A stretch of 64,000 bases of DNA from Polyangium sp. 6x1 (GTDB taxonomy: Bacteria; Myxococcota_A; Polyangia; Polyangiales; Polyangiaceae). The stretch spans positions 434,001 to 498,000 of the forward strand of contig NZ_JARZHH010000002.1 of assembly GCF_029946515.1 (NCBI RefSeq), given 5' to 3'. Under the pieces are notes generated by a model, which saw only the letters and a program-made list of their open reading frames with translations, did not search any database and had not been told where the DNA came from. A program made the position numbers and the translations under genes. Below are positions 25,893 through 34,406 of this stretch, piece by piece. Each line of letters begins with the position of its first letter. Position 1 is the stretch's first letter.

Positions 25893-28034
25893 ATGCGAAC
25901 GACGTCCTTCCTTCACGCATGGGTGCTGGCGCTCGGGCTCGCCTCCGTGGGTTGCGGCGGTCCCGAATTCCCGCGGCGCGATTGCGCGACCGTGATCTGG
26001 GCCGAGCCCGGCTCGGGTGCCGACATACGTGTCGAGGGGAGCTGGGACGGCTGGGCCGAGGCGAAGCCCTTGGAGCAACGCGACGATGGTTGGTTTCTGC
26101 TCCCATTGAATCTTTCTCCCGGGGAGTATGGATACCGCATGGTCCAGGGGGGCAAGCGCTCGCTCGACCGGCTCAATCCGCTGACCACGTGGAAGGGCGA
26201 GGACGAGGTCTCGCTCGCGATTGCCGAGAGCTGCGCCGCGCCCGAGATTCGCGTCGATGCGGTCGACGTCTCCGGCGACGAGGTCACGGTGAGCGGCGTC
26301 TTTCTGGCGGCGCCCGAAGGATCCGCGCTCGACCCCGCGTCGCTCCGGGCCGAGCACCGCGGCGGCGGCGAGATTTTGCCGTGGAATGCCCAGGCGGCGG
26401 ACGGGCGATTCACGTTCGTCGCGCGCGGACTCGGCCGCGGCAAACATACCTTCACGCTCCGCGGCGCCGACGAATCCGGGGTCGAGGCGAGCCCGGAGAT
26501 CGCCGTCGCGTGGATCGATCCGGCGCAAACCTCGTGGCACGAGGGGCTTTTGTATCACCTCATGATCGACCGTTTCCGGGGCGACGGCGGCGCGCCCCTC
26601 GCGCCGCTGCCTCCGGACAAATCCGGCTCGCGCGCGGGCGGGACGCTGGACGGCGTGCGCGCGGAGATCGAACGCGGCACGTTCGACGAGCTCGGCGTCA
26701 CGGCGCTCTGGATTTCGCCTGTCTACACGAATCCGATCGAGGTCCGCGAGGGCCGCGGCGACGGCCGACCTTATGAAGGATATCACGGCTACTGGCCGCT
26801 CGAATCGCGCGGGGTCGAGCCGCGGATCGGCGGCGAGGACGCCCTGCGCGCCATGGTCGACGAGGCGCATCGGCACGGGATCCGCGTGATCTTCGACCTC
26901 GTGCCGAACCACATCTACGAGCACAACGAGCGATACCTCGCGAACCGGAACAAGGGCTGGTTCAACGACGGCGTCGACAAATGCGTGTGCGGCGAGCCGG
27001 GCTGCGGCTGGGGCGAGAAGTTGTCCACGTGCTGGTTCACCTCGTACATGCCCGACGTGCGATTCGAGCATCCCGATTCGATGCGCGCCGAGGTCGACGA
27101 CGCCGTCTTCTGGATGAAGGAATTCGACGCGGACGGCGTGCGTATCGACGCCGTCCCCATGATGCCGCGCGCGGCCACGCGCCGGATCACGCACGCATTC
27201 AATCACCTCGCGACGGGCAAGGACGCGCTCTTCTCGATCGGCGAGGTCTTCACCGGCCCCGGCGCGGCCGGCATCGAGAGCATCCGGTATTTCCTCGGAC
27301 CGCATACCCTCTCCGGCGCGTTCGATTTTCCGCTCATGTGGAAGCTCCGCGAGGTGTTCGGCCTCGATCGCGGCAGCCTCGCCGAGCTCGAGGACATCCT
27401 CGTCTCGACCGACGCCGCCATTGAAGGCTCGGGCTCGGTGCTCGGCCGCATGATCGACAACCACGACACCGCGCGGTTCGTCTCCGAGGTCACGGGCGAC
27501 GCCGCGAACGACCCCTGGTACGACAAACCCGCGCAGCCCGCCGAACCGATCGTGTATGCGCGGGCGAAGATGGCGCTCGCGTTCATCCTGACGCTCCACG
27601 GCCTGCCCGTTCTTTATTATGGCGACGAGATCGCGCTCGCGGGCGCGGGCGATCCGGACTCGCGCCGGGTGATGCCGGATCCCGCGGCGATCGGGCCTCT
27701 GCAATCCGAGGTGCGGGATCTCGTCCGGAAGCTCGGGGCTTTGCGCCGCTGCTCGCCCGCGCTCCGCACGGGCACGCGCAGGCCCATCGTGGCGACGAAG
27801 GACGAATATGCTTATCTGCGCGACGCCGGGGACGGGGACCCGGTGCTCGTGTTTTTCGCGCGCAAGACGGCGCCGGTCTCCGTGCCGACCGGCGCCGTGC
27901 CGCTCGGCAGCTACGTCGACGTCGTCTCCGGCGAAACGATCGAGATCACCGCCGGCGGCGCCGTTCCGCTCGAAGCCCTCTCCTTCCGCGTGCTCGTGCG
28001 CGCGGGGAGCCCTTGCCGTAACCCCTCACCTTGA
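25893..28034 (+). CDS. Alpha-amylase family (GH13) lipoprotein
   Basis: 713 residues. Lipobox LASVGC anchors it at Cys21. An N-terminal CBM48/early-set beta domain (about 30-110) and a second beta domain precede the GH13 barrel (about 215-600). Catalytic residues are all present: nucleophile D419 (GVRIDAV), acid/base E451 (IGEVF), and D525 (DNHDTARF). An insertion with four cysteines at 364, 366, 371 and 380 lies next to the active site and is shared with the next gene. A short C-terminal beta domain ends the protein. Likely a surface enzyme for starch, glycogen or maltodextrin. It overlaps or abuts the second amylase gene. Confidence 0.9.
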   Translation: MRTTSFLHAWVLALGLASVGCGGPEFPRRDCATVIWAEPGSGADIRVEGSWDGWAEAKPLEQRDDGWFLLPLNLSPGEYGYRMVQGGKRSLDRLNPLTTWKGEDEVSLAIAESCAAPEIRVDAVDVSGDEVTVSGVFLAAPEGSALDPASLRAEHRGGGEILPWNAQAADGRFTFVARGLGRGKHTFTLRGADESGVEASPEIAVAWIDPAQTSWHEGLLYHLMIDRFRGDGGAPLAPLPPDKSGSRAGGTLDGVRAEIERGTFDELGVTALWISPVYTNPIEVREGRGDGRPYEGYHGYWPLESRGVEPRIGGEDALRAMVDEAHRHGIRVIFDLVPNHIYEHNERYLANRNKGWFNDGVDKCVCGEPGCGWGEKLSTCWFTSYMPDVRFEHPDSMRAEVDDAVFWMKEFDADGVRIDAVPMMPRAATRRITHAFNHLATGKDALFSIGEVFTGPGAAGIESIRYFLGPHTLSGAFDFPLMWKLREVFGLDRGSLAELEDILVSTDAAIEGSGSVLGRMIDNHDTARFVSEVTGDAANDPWYDKPAQPAEPIVYARAKMALAFILTLHGLPVLYYGDEIALAGAGDPDSRRVMPDPAAIGPLQSEVRDLVRKLGALRRCSPALRTGTRRPIVATKDEYAYLRDAGDGDPVLVFFARKTAPVSVPTGAVPLGSYVDVVSGETIEITAGGAVPLEALSFRVLVRAGSPCRNPSP

Positions 28035-28045
28035 CGGGCCTCCGA

Positions 28046-30094
28046 ATGAAAACTTCGATGAATACGTTCACTTTGCTCGCCCTCTCGGGCCTCCTCGTCG
28101 CGCCTTTGCTCGGCGCGGCGTCCTGCTCGAGCGACGACCTCAATGGATATCAGCCGCCCGACGGAATCGGCGGCTACGATCCAGGGGAAAAACCCCCGGT
28201 GCTCAGCGGCTCCGGCTCCGGCGTCGGTGCGGGCGGCCCGGGCCAGGGCGGCGCGGGCGGCGGCGAGCCCCCGGGCCCGCCCATGTGCGACGATAGCTTG
28301 AAGCGCTGCGATTACCTGTTCACCCTCGCCGACATGGGCCAGACCAGCGTGGTCGTGCGAGGCAATTTCGCGGCCGACGGCTGGGACGTCGGCGTCTCCA
28401 TGACGAAGGCGAACGGGCAATGGGAGGCCACGGTCCCGATCCCCTACAACCAGCCCGTCCAGTACAAGTTCGTCATCGACGGGAACAACTGGATCAACGA
28501 TCCGGGCAACCCGAACACGATCGACGATGGGTTTGGCGGGAAAAACAGCCTCGTCACCCCCACGACCTGTGATCCCTGGACGTGCGACGATCCCCCGGAG
28601 GACAGCCCCGTCGAGGCGTGGCGTGACGCGGTCCTCTATTTCGTCTTCGTGGACCGCTTCCTCGACGGCGATGCCTCGAACAACGGCAGCCCCGTTGCGA
28701 ACGTCCCGACGGCGTCGAATTTCCAGGGCGGCGACTGGCAGGGCGTCATCAACAAGATCAAGGAGGGCTATTTCACGAAGCTCGGCGTGAACTCCCTCTG
28801 GCTCACGGTCCCGATCGACAACACGGAGCTCGCCGGATTCGGCAACGACGGCAAGAACTACAGCGCCTACCACGGCTACTGGCCGAAGGATTTCTACAAG
28901 GCCGAGGAGCGCTTCGGCACGATGGCGAAGCTCAAGGAGCTCGTCGACGAGGCGCACAAGGTGAACATCACCGTCCTCATCGATTACGCCGCGAACCACG
29001 CGCACGACTCGGCGCAGGTCTACAAGGACAACGCGAGCTGGTTCTGGCCGAACTCGAACGGCAGCGGCGGCAACTGCGTCTGCGGCGAGGGCTGCTCGTG
29101 GGACGGGGCCACCACCGAAAAATGCTGGTTCACGCCCTACTTGCCCGATTTCAATTACGAGAACGCGGCGGCGCGCAAGTACAGCATCGACAACATGGTC
29201 TGGTGGTGGCAGCAGACGGGCATCGACGGCTTCCGCCTCGACGCGCTGAAGCACATGCACATCTCGTGGCTGACCGAGCTCCGCTCGCGCGTGACCGCCG
29301 ACATCGACTCGGTCACGGGCAAGCATTTCTACATGGTCGGCGAGACGTACACGGGCGACAAAGCGCTCATCAAGAAATACGTCAATCCGTCCACCATGCT
29401 CGACGGCCAGTTCGACTTCCCGCTCCGCGCCGAGATATGCTCGAAGATCCTCATGCGGCAGGGCACGATGCAGCAGCTCGAAGGGTTCTTGGACGGCAAC
29501 GATGACGCCTACGGCAATGGCGTCATGAGCACGTTCATCGGCAACCACGACCTGCCGCGCGTCATTCACCTGGCCCAGCAAAACCCGCTCTGGAGCGACG
29601 CCTGGGATGGCGGCAAGAACATGAACTGGCAAAACCAGCCGGGATTGCCCTCCGGGGTGGACGCATTCGAGCGCATGGCGAACGGGTTCACCCTCATCAT
29701 GACGACGCGCGGCGTCCCGCTCATCTATTACGGGGACGAGATCGGCCTGCCCGGCGCGGGTGACCCGGACAACCGGCGCTTCATGCAATGGAACGGATAC
29801 TCCGTCGGCCAGACCCTGCTCCGCACGCACCTCGAAAAGCTCGGGCAGATCCGCAAGGATCACGTCGCGCTCCGCCGGGGTAAGCGCTCGTCGCTCTGGG
29901 CCTCGCCCGATACGATGGCCTACAAGATGGTGCACTCGACCGAGACGGTCTACGTCGCCATCAACCGCGGGGACGCGCAGGGATCCGTCGGAAACCTGCC
30001 GAGCGGCAACCTCACGAACTTGCTCACGGGTCAGGCCGTGAGTGGTCCCACCGTGAATTTGCCGCCGCGCAGCTCGATGATCCTCGTACAATAA
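28046..30094 (+). CDS. Alpha-amylase family (GH13) lipoprotein, paralog of the preceding gene
   Basis: 682 residues from the ATG at 28046 (a TTG at 28031 is possible). Signal peptide with lipobox GAASC (Cys27), a Gly-rich linker, a CBM48-like domain (about 90-175), then the GH13 barrel with D399 (GFRLDAL), E433 (VGETYTG) and D502 (GNHDLPR). The Cys cluster at 344, 346, 350 and 360 matches the preceding protein, showing that the pair arose by tandem duplication. Only 11 bases separate the two genes, so they are one operon. Expected role: surface hydrolysis or transglycosylation of alpha-glucans, with a specificity different from its partner. Confidence 0.9.
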   Translation: MKTSMNTFTLLALSGLLVAPLLGAASCSSDDLNGYQPPDGIGGYDPGEKPPVLSGSGSGVGAGGPGQGGAGGGEPPGPPMCDDSLKRCDYLFTLADMGQTSVVVRGNFAADGWDVGVSMTKANGQWEATVPIPYNQPVQYKFVIDGNNWINDPGNPNTIDDGFGGKNSLVTPTTCDPWTCDDPPEDSPVEAWRDAVLYFVFVDRFLDGDASNNGSPVANVPTASNFQGGDWQGVINKIKEGYFTKLGVNSLWLTVPIDNTELAGFGNDGKNYSAYHGYWPKDFYKAEERFGTMAKLKELVDEAHKVNITVLIDYAANHAHDSAQVYKDNASWFWPNSNGSGGNCVCGEGCSWDGATTEKCWFTPYLPDFNYENAAARKYSIDNMVWWWQQTGIDGFRLDALKHMHISWLTELRSRVTADIDSVTGKHFYMVGETYTGDKALIKKYVNPSTMLDGQFDFPLRAEICSKILMRQGTMQQLEGFLDGNDDAYGNGVMSTFIGNHDLPRVIHLAQQNPLWSDAWDGGKNMNWQNQPGLPSGVDAFERMANGFTLIMTTRGVPLIYYGDEIGLPGAGDPDNRRFMQWNGYSVGQTLLRTHLEKLGQIRKDHVALRRGKRSSLWASPDTMAYKMVHSTETVYVAINRGDAQGSVGNLPSGNLTNLLTGQAVSGPTVNLPPRSSMILVQ

Positions 30095-30128
30095 TTTTCC
30101 ACGTCCGGCCGGCGCGTCATGGCGTGCT

Positions 30129-31367
30129 ATGAAGAGCGCCATGACGACGACGCTTCCCGCTCTGCGTTACGATCCGATGGATCCTTCGTACGTCAAGGAT
30201 CCGTACCCCTTGCTCACCCGCTTTCGCGAAGAGGCTCCCGTTTACTACTGGGAGCAGGGCGGCGGGCCGGTCTTCTTTCGTTACAAGGATGTCATTGCCC
30301 TCATGAGGGATGCCAGGCTGGGACACGATCCCACCCTCGGCGCCGGCTTCCCGCCCGAATTGAAGGCCGCGTACCCCGATTTCGTCGCGCTGCGCGAGAA
30401 TGACCTCTTCATGGTCCCCTCGGAGTCGCACGCGCGGCTGCGCAAGCTCTTGAACCCCACGTTCGGCCCGCGCGCGGTCGAGGCGCACCGCCCGAAGGTG
30501 AAGGCCATCATCGAGGCGCTGCTCGAGAAATTTCCTCTCGAGGGCGTGATCGACGTCTCCTCGGATTACACGCGGCAATACCCCGTCCGCGTGATCGCCA
30601 GCATCCTCAACATTCCGCCGAACCACGAGCCGGAGTTCATCGCCTTCGCGGAGAGCCTCATTTCCACGATCATCCCGGGGCTCCCCCCCGAGCGATTCGC
30701 GGCTTGCATGCCGCCGGTCTCGCGTGGCATGGCGCTCGTGCGCGACATCATCGCCGACCGCCGGGTGCACCCGATGGAAGGCGACCTCATGACCCAGCTC
30801 ATCAACGCGTGTGACGAGCAGGATCGGCTGAGCGACCCTGAGCTCGTCTCGCTCGTCGCGGGGCTTCTGGTCGGCGGCACCGACACCACGTACCACGGGA
30901 CGAATCAGACGATTCTCTCGCTGCTCCAGAACCCGGAGCAGCTCGCGATCCTGCGCGCGGAGCCGAGCCTCGCCCGCAACGCATTCGACGAGACCCTCCG
31001 CTACAACATGTTCGGCCGCATGCCGTTCCCTCGGTACGCGACCGAGTCATTCGAATTCGCGAACGTCTCCATCCAGCGCGGCCAGCCCGTGTTCATGTTC
31101 CTGATGTCCGCGTTCCGGGATCCGGAGTATCTCCCCGACGCGAACGTGTACGACATTCGTCGTCAGCACACGGGGACCCACTGGTTCGGCCTCGGCCCCC
31201 ATTTCTGCCTCGGCGCCTCGCTCGCCCGCATGGAGGCCGAGATCGCGCTCCAGAGCCTCCTCGCGCGGTACCCGAAGATCGAGCTCGCCGGCGAGCCGGT
31301 CTGGGGCAACCACCCGATCATGCGCACGATGGATCGATTGCCCCTCCGCGTCAGCGCCTCGGCCTGA
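30129..31367 (+). CDS. Cytochrome P450
   Basis: 412 residues, the usual length of a soluble bacterial class I P450. The I-helix oxygen-binding segment is LLVGGTDTT, the K-helix ExxR is ETLRY, and the haem loop is FGLGPHFCLGASLAR with the iron-ligand Cys360. It needs external redox partners; none is adjacent, although the [2Fe-2S] protein at 16.6 kb is not of the usual ferredoxin type. The ATG at 30129 was taken; an ATG at 30141 is equally compatible. It follows the amylases by 34 bases. Substrate unknown; no biosynthetic cluster surrounds it. Confidence 0.92.
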   Translation: MKSAMTTTLPALRYDPMDPSYVKDPYPLLTRFREEAPVYYWEQGGGPVFFRYKDVIALMRDARLGHDPTLGAGFPPELKAAYPDFVALRENDLFMVPSESHARLRKLLNPTFGPRAVEAHRPKVKAIIEALLEKFPLEGVIDVSSDYTRQYPVRVIASILNIPPNHEPEFIAFAESLISTIIPGLPPERFAACMPPVSRGMALVRDIIADRRVHPMEGDLMTQLINACDEQDRLSDPELVSLVAGLLVGGTDTTYHGTNQTILSLLQNPEQLAILRAEPSLARNAFDETLRYNMFGRMPFPRYATESFEFANVSIQRGQPVFMFLMSAFRDPEYLPDANVYDIRRQHTGTHWFGLGPHFCLGASLARMEAEIALQSLLARYPKIELAGEPVWGNHPIMRTMDRLPLRVSASA

Positions 31368-31370
31368 CGT

Positions 31371-33545
31371 TCATTCCGGACAAACCGTCCGCTCCGCGAG
31401 CGTCTCCCCGTCGAGCCCGAAGACCGCGATGTCCTTGCCGGTCACGGCGGCGCCGATCGCGACATACCCATAACTCGACAAAAGCTTCCGCTCGGGCTTT
31501 TGCACCTCGCCGTTCGGCCCGAGCTCGATCGTGACCACTTCGCGCGCGAAGGGTCCGGTCGCGGCGATCAAGAAGCCGTCGGCCGTGCCGACCACGAACG
31601 GGTTTCGCAGCAGGGCGGAGGGCCCGGACGCGAGCGAGGGGGCGCCGATCGCCTTTCCTGCGTCGTCGAGGCGCGACACGCGGATCACGCTGGTTTCGGT
31701 CCGGTCCGTGCCGGTCGCGCACGCGACGAGCAGACCCTTCGGACCGTGGCCGAGCGCGCAATCGCCGGGCTTGAAGGGAAATCGGACCGCTGCGGCGGGC
31801 TGCGAGACGATACGCGCAGCGCCGTCGAGCAATGCCGTCACGACCGCGTCCCCGCGCCCATACGCGACCACGAGGCCCTTGCTCGTCCAGGCGAGCCCGG
31901 GCTGGCTCGTCATGGGGTCGCCGGGCAGGCGCGTCGTTTTCCGTATGGCGCCGGCCTCGTCGATTCGCCCGACCTCGACGTCGCCATTTGCGTCGATCCA
32001 CGCCGCCGCGAATCCGTCGGGCATGCGCGCGAGCGTCGGTTCGCGTCGGCCTGCCGCCGCGGGGAGGACGGCGTGCGTGGTGGTTTTTCCGGCGCGATCG
32101 ACGCGCGCGAAGATCGCTTCGTCCTGCTCGAAGAGGAGAGCCGCGAATCCGCCGTCGTCGAGCCGCAAGATGGAGGCCGTGCCTGCGCGCGAACGGAAGC
32201 GCAAGGCCTGGGGCGCGGGGCGCGTGCGCGCGTCGCACGGGCCTTGCGGGGCAGCCTCGCTCGGCGCGGCCGCTTGCCGGCAGGCGAGGCGGGTGGCCAC
32301 GACCTGGGGCTTTTTCCCTTTCTGCAATCGATCCCGATTGTACACGACGAGCCATTCCTTCCCGGTCCACAGGACGGCCGGCATTTCCCCGGAGGACGTC
32401 TCGTCGTGGAGCGGCAGCGGCGTCGCGGCGATGCCATTCGGATCCACGACCGTGATCAGGGCCTCCGGATCTCGCGCGACCACGACCGACCCGTGGAAAA
32501 GCGCCTCGTAGGCCACCGCGAACCGCGCGCCGTCCCAGGCGAGGATGGGCTTGCGTGGCGTCGCCATGGGATCCGGGTGCGTCGCGACGAACCGCGGCGC
32601 GAGCTTCGGATTGCCCGCGGCGTCGAGGATCGCGAACCATATCTTGTGGTCCTGATCCCAGGCGACGGCGAGGCCCGCGGGGGTGGGCAAGAGGAACGGA
32701 TTGAGCCCGCCCTGGATCGTCGCGCCCAGGCCCGTGACCCCTTCCTTCGTGAGCCGCCGGATCTCGATGGTGCCGTGCGTCTCGCGGGAATGCCAGCCGA
32801 CCCAGTACGCCTCGCCGTCCCACACGATCGAGGGGGTCCCGGGGTCTTCCCCCGTGGCAAGCTCGAAGGTGCGAAAGACCTTGCCCGTCCTCGCGTCGAC
32901 GAGCGCGACGTGCACCGAATGGTGCATCGGATAAGGGCCGCGTGTCCACGCGACCGCGATCTCGTCGTTGCCCCACGCGATCGCGGGCGTGCCGTCGAGC
33001 TGCGGCGAGGGGTCGATGCGGGCCGACCAGACCGGCCGATCCTGCGCGTCGAGCCGCATGAGCTCGATATCGGCCTCCTGCTGCGCGTGATACACGACCG
33101 ACGCCACCACGACGTCGCTCCCTTGGTAGGCCCCCACGACGTGCGAGCGCTCGTGTTTGTCCGGGAACACGATCTCGTGCACGCTCTTCGCGGCGCCCGT
33201 GGCTTCGAGCCGCGCGATGAACCCCTTTTGCGAATCGTGATCGAAATACACGTACGCGGCGCCCCCATCGATCCTGCCGAGCGAGGGCCGGTCCGCGTAG
33301 AAATAAGCGGGCGCGCCGCCGACGATATCCACCGAGGAGAGCTTCTCGAGCCCGTGCGCGCACGAGGACGGCGGCGGCCCCTCGGCCACCAAGGGCGATT
33401 GCGTGGGGCCTTGGCCCTGCTCGGGCGTCATGGGAGCCGGGGCCGTCTCGCTCTTCGTGGGCACGGCGCTCGGGGCGCTACATCCGAGCCAGAGGAGCGC
33501 GGCCGGGAGGCCAATGGAAAGCCGCTTGCCTCGCGAAATCATCAT
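31371..33545 (-). CDS. Large repeat-rich lipoprotein, probable beta-propeller
   Basis: 724 residues. Signal peptide with Leu-Trp-Leu-Gly-Cys (Cys22), a Pro/Thr-rich linker, then about 12 repeats containing motifs such as PAIAWGNDEIAVAW, PSIVWDGEAYWVGW and PAVLWTGKEWLVVY. The spacing of about 45-50 residues and the alternating pattern suggest a multi-bladed propeller. No catalytic motif is seen. The ATG ATG start is chosen because GGAGG lies 8 bases upstream. Likely a surface or periplasmic binding protein; family not named. It converges with the P450 gene (3 bases apart) and is divergent from the PrcB-like gene. Confidence 0.7.
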   Translation of the reverse strand: MMISRGKRLSIGLPAALLWLGCSAPSAVPTKSETAPAPMTPEQGQGPTQSPLVAEGPPPSSCAHGLEKLSSVDIVGGAPAYFYADRPSLGRIDGGAAYVYFDHDSQKGFIARLEATGAAKSVHEIVFPDKHERSHVVGAYQGSDVVVASVVYHAQQEADIELMRLDAQDRPVWSARIDPSPQLDGTPAIAWGNDEIAVAWTRGPYPMHHSVHVALVDARTGKVFRTFELATGEDPGTPSIVWDGEAYWVGWHSRETHGTIEIRRLTKEGVTGLGATIQGGLNPFLLPTPAGLAVAWDQDHKIWFAILDAAGNPKLAPRFVATHPDPMATPRKPILAWDGARFAVAYEALFHGSVVVARDPEALITVVDPNGIAATPLPLHDETSSGEMPAVLWTGKEWLVVYNRDRLQKGKKPQVVATRLACRQAAAPSEAAPQGPCDARTRPAPQALRFRSRAGTASILRLDDGGFAALLFEQDEAIFARVDRAGKTTTHAVLPAAAGRREPTLARMPDGFAAAWIDANGDVEVGRIDEAGAIRKTTRLPGDPMTSQPGLAWTSKGLVVAYGRGDAVVTALLDGAARIVSQPAAAVRFPFKPGDCALGHGPKGLLVACATGTDRTETSVIRVSRLDDAGKAIGAPSLASGPSALLRNPFVVGTADGFLIAATGPFAREVVTIELGPNGEVQKPERKLLSSYGYVAIGAAVTGKDIAVFGLDGETLAERTVCPE

Positions 33546-33647
33546 CAGGGTGTCCTCCAGACCGGTCGACGAGCAGGCGGAGCCTAACGCGCGGCGCCTC
33601 GACCGTCCACGGCCACCGCGGGCGCGCCGATCCGAGCCCCGAGATTC

Positions 33648-33673
33648 TACCAATTCGGAATGCATACCAATTC
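33648..33673. repeat. 9-bp direct repeat in a divergent promoter region
   Basis: TACCAATTC occurs at 33648-33656 and again at 33665-33673, 17 bases apart, in an AT-richer patch of the 211-base region between two divergent genes. Tandem 9-mers in this location suggest an operator bound by a dimeric regulator. Confidence 0.4.
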
Positions 33674-33718
33674 CACGTTCCGGGAGCTGGAAAAGCGGAA
33701 GCGGGGTCCGGCCCGGTC

Positions 33719-33736
33719 GGCCCGGCTCTTGCCGGG
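33719..33736 (+). other. Leader hairpin before the PrcB-like gene
   Basis: A perfect 7-bp stem (GCCCGGC / GCCGGGC) with a TCTT loop ends 20 bases before the ATG at 33757, just upstream of the ribosome site (GGGGGAA). It would sit in the 5' leader and might protect or regulate the mRNA. No more can be claimed. Confidence 0.35.
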
Positions 33737-33756
33737 CAGCTCGCCCCGGGGGAATC

Positions 33757-34314
33757 ATGAAGACGTTTTCCCGGAAGAACGTGCTCGGCTGGGCTCTCGT
33801 GGCGATCGTTTCGTGCACGGCCCTCGGTGACGCCGTGGCGAGGGAAGGTGGCGGACGTCCAACGCGGGCGCCGAACCCGGGCGAGATCGCCGTGCCTTTC
33901 TCGGAACTCGAAGTGCGCGCGTCGGGCCGGCCGCGCGGCGAGCTGCGGACGCTCTTGACGTCGCCGCGGTTGTACCAGGCTTTCGTGGGCAGCCCGCCGC
34001 CGGAAGACCTCGATTTCCAGCGTGAATGGGTGATCCTGTACGCGCCCGGCACGATGCCGACCGGCGGCTACGTGGCCGACATCTCGTACATCGGGCGATC
34101 GACGGACGGGCGCACGCTCACGATCGAGACCCGGCTCTTCGAGCCGGGCGCCCATTGCTTCGTGACACAGGCGCTCACGAATCCGTACGTGCTCGTACGG
34201 TTCCCGCGGCCGGAGAGCACGCGGAGCGTGGTCTTCAGCCACGTGACGGAGGTGCGGGATTGCTTGTCGGCGTCGATGCTCGCGACCCCCGACGTCGAGG
34301 CGCCGAGCGAGTGA
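33757..34314 (+). CDS. PrcB C-terminal domain-like exported protein
   Basis: 185 residues. An N-terminal signal peptide (about 1-28) is followed by a domain like the C-terminal part of PrcB, the accessory subunit of the dentilisin protease complex. The segment GTMPTGGYVADISYIG (about 97-112) carries the conserved GGY turn, and a beta-rich end with VVFSHVTEV follows. It may bind or protect a surface protease; none is adjacent. One Cys pair (about C128 and C168) could form a disulfide. A strong hairpin terminator follows. Confidence 0.6.
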   Translation: MKTFSRKNVLGWALVAIVSCTALGDAVAREGGGRPTRAPNPGEIAVPFSELEVRASGRPRGELRTLLTSPRLYQAFVGSPPPEDLDFQREWVILYAPGTMPTGGYVADISYIGRSTDGRTLTIETRLFEPGAHCFVTQALTNPYVLVRFPRPESTRSVVFSHVTEVRDCLSASMLATPDVEAPSE

Positions 34315-34338
34315 ACGCGTGAACGGGTGAGCGAAGCG

Positions 34339-34375
34339 CGCACGCCCGCGGCCTTCGGCGAGCCGCGGGCGTGCG
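34339..34375. terminator. Strong bidirectional terminator hairpin
   Basis: A perfect inverted repeat of 14 pairs (arms 34339-34352 and 34362-34375) with a 9-base loop containing a UUCG-like core. It lies between the convergent PrcB-like gene and the MopE/SBBP lipoprotein gene. There is a mixed T-rich stretch (TATGTCTTTCC) downstream on the plus strand. Confidence 0.7.
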
Positions 34376-34406
34376 TGGAAGGGTATGTCTTTCCGTTACA
34401 TTCCGA

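Noticed and set aside
21007-26106. A 1,699-codon open frame on the minus strand opposite the signalling gene
   Set aside because: Composed mostly of Arg/Ala/Glu-rich low-complexity sequence, with no domain. It mirrors the strong GC bias of the real plus-strand gene and is a shadow frame.
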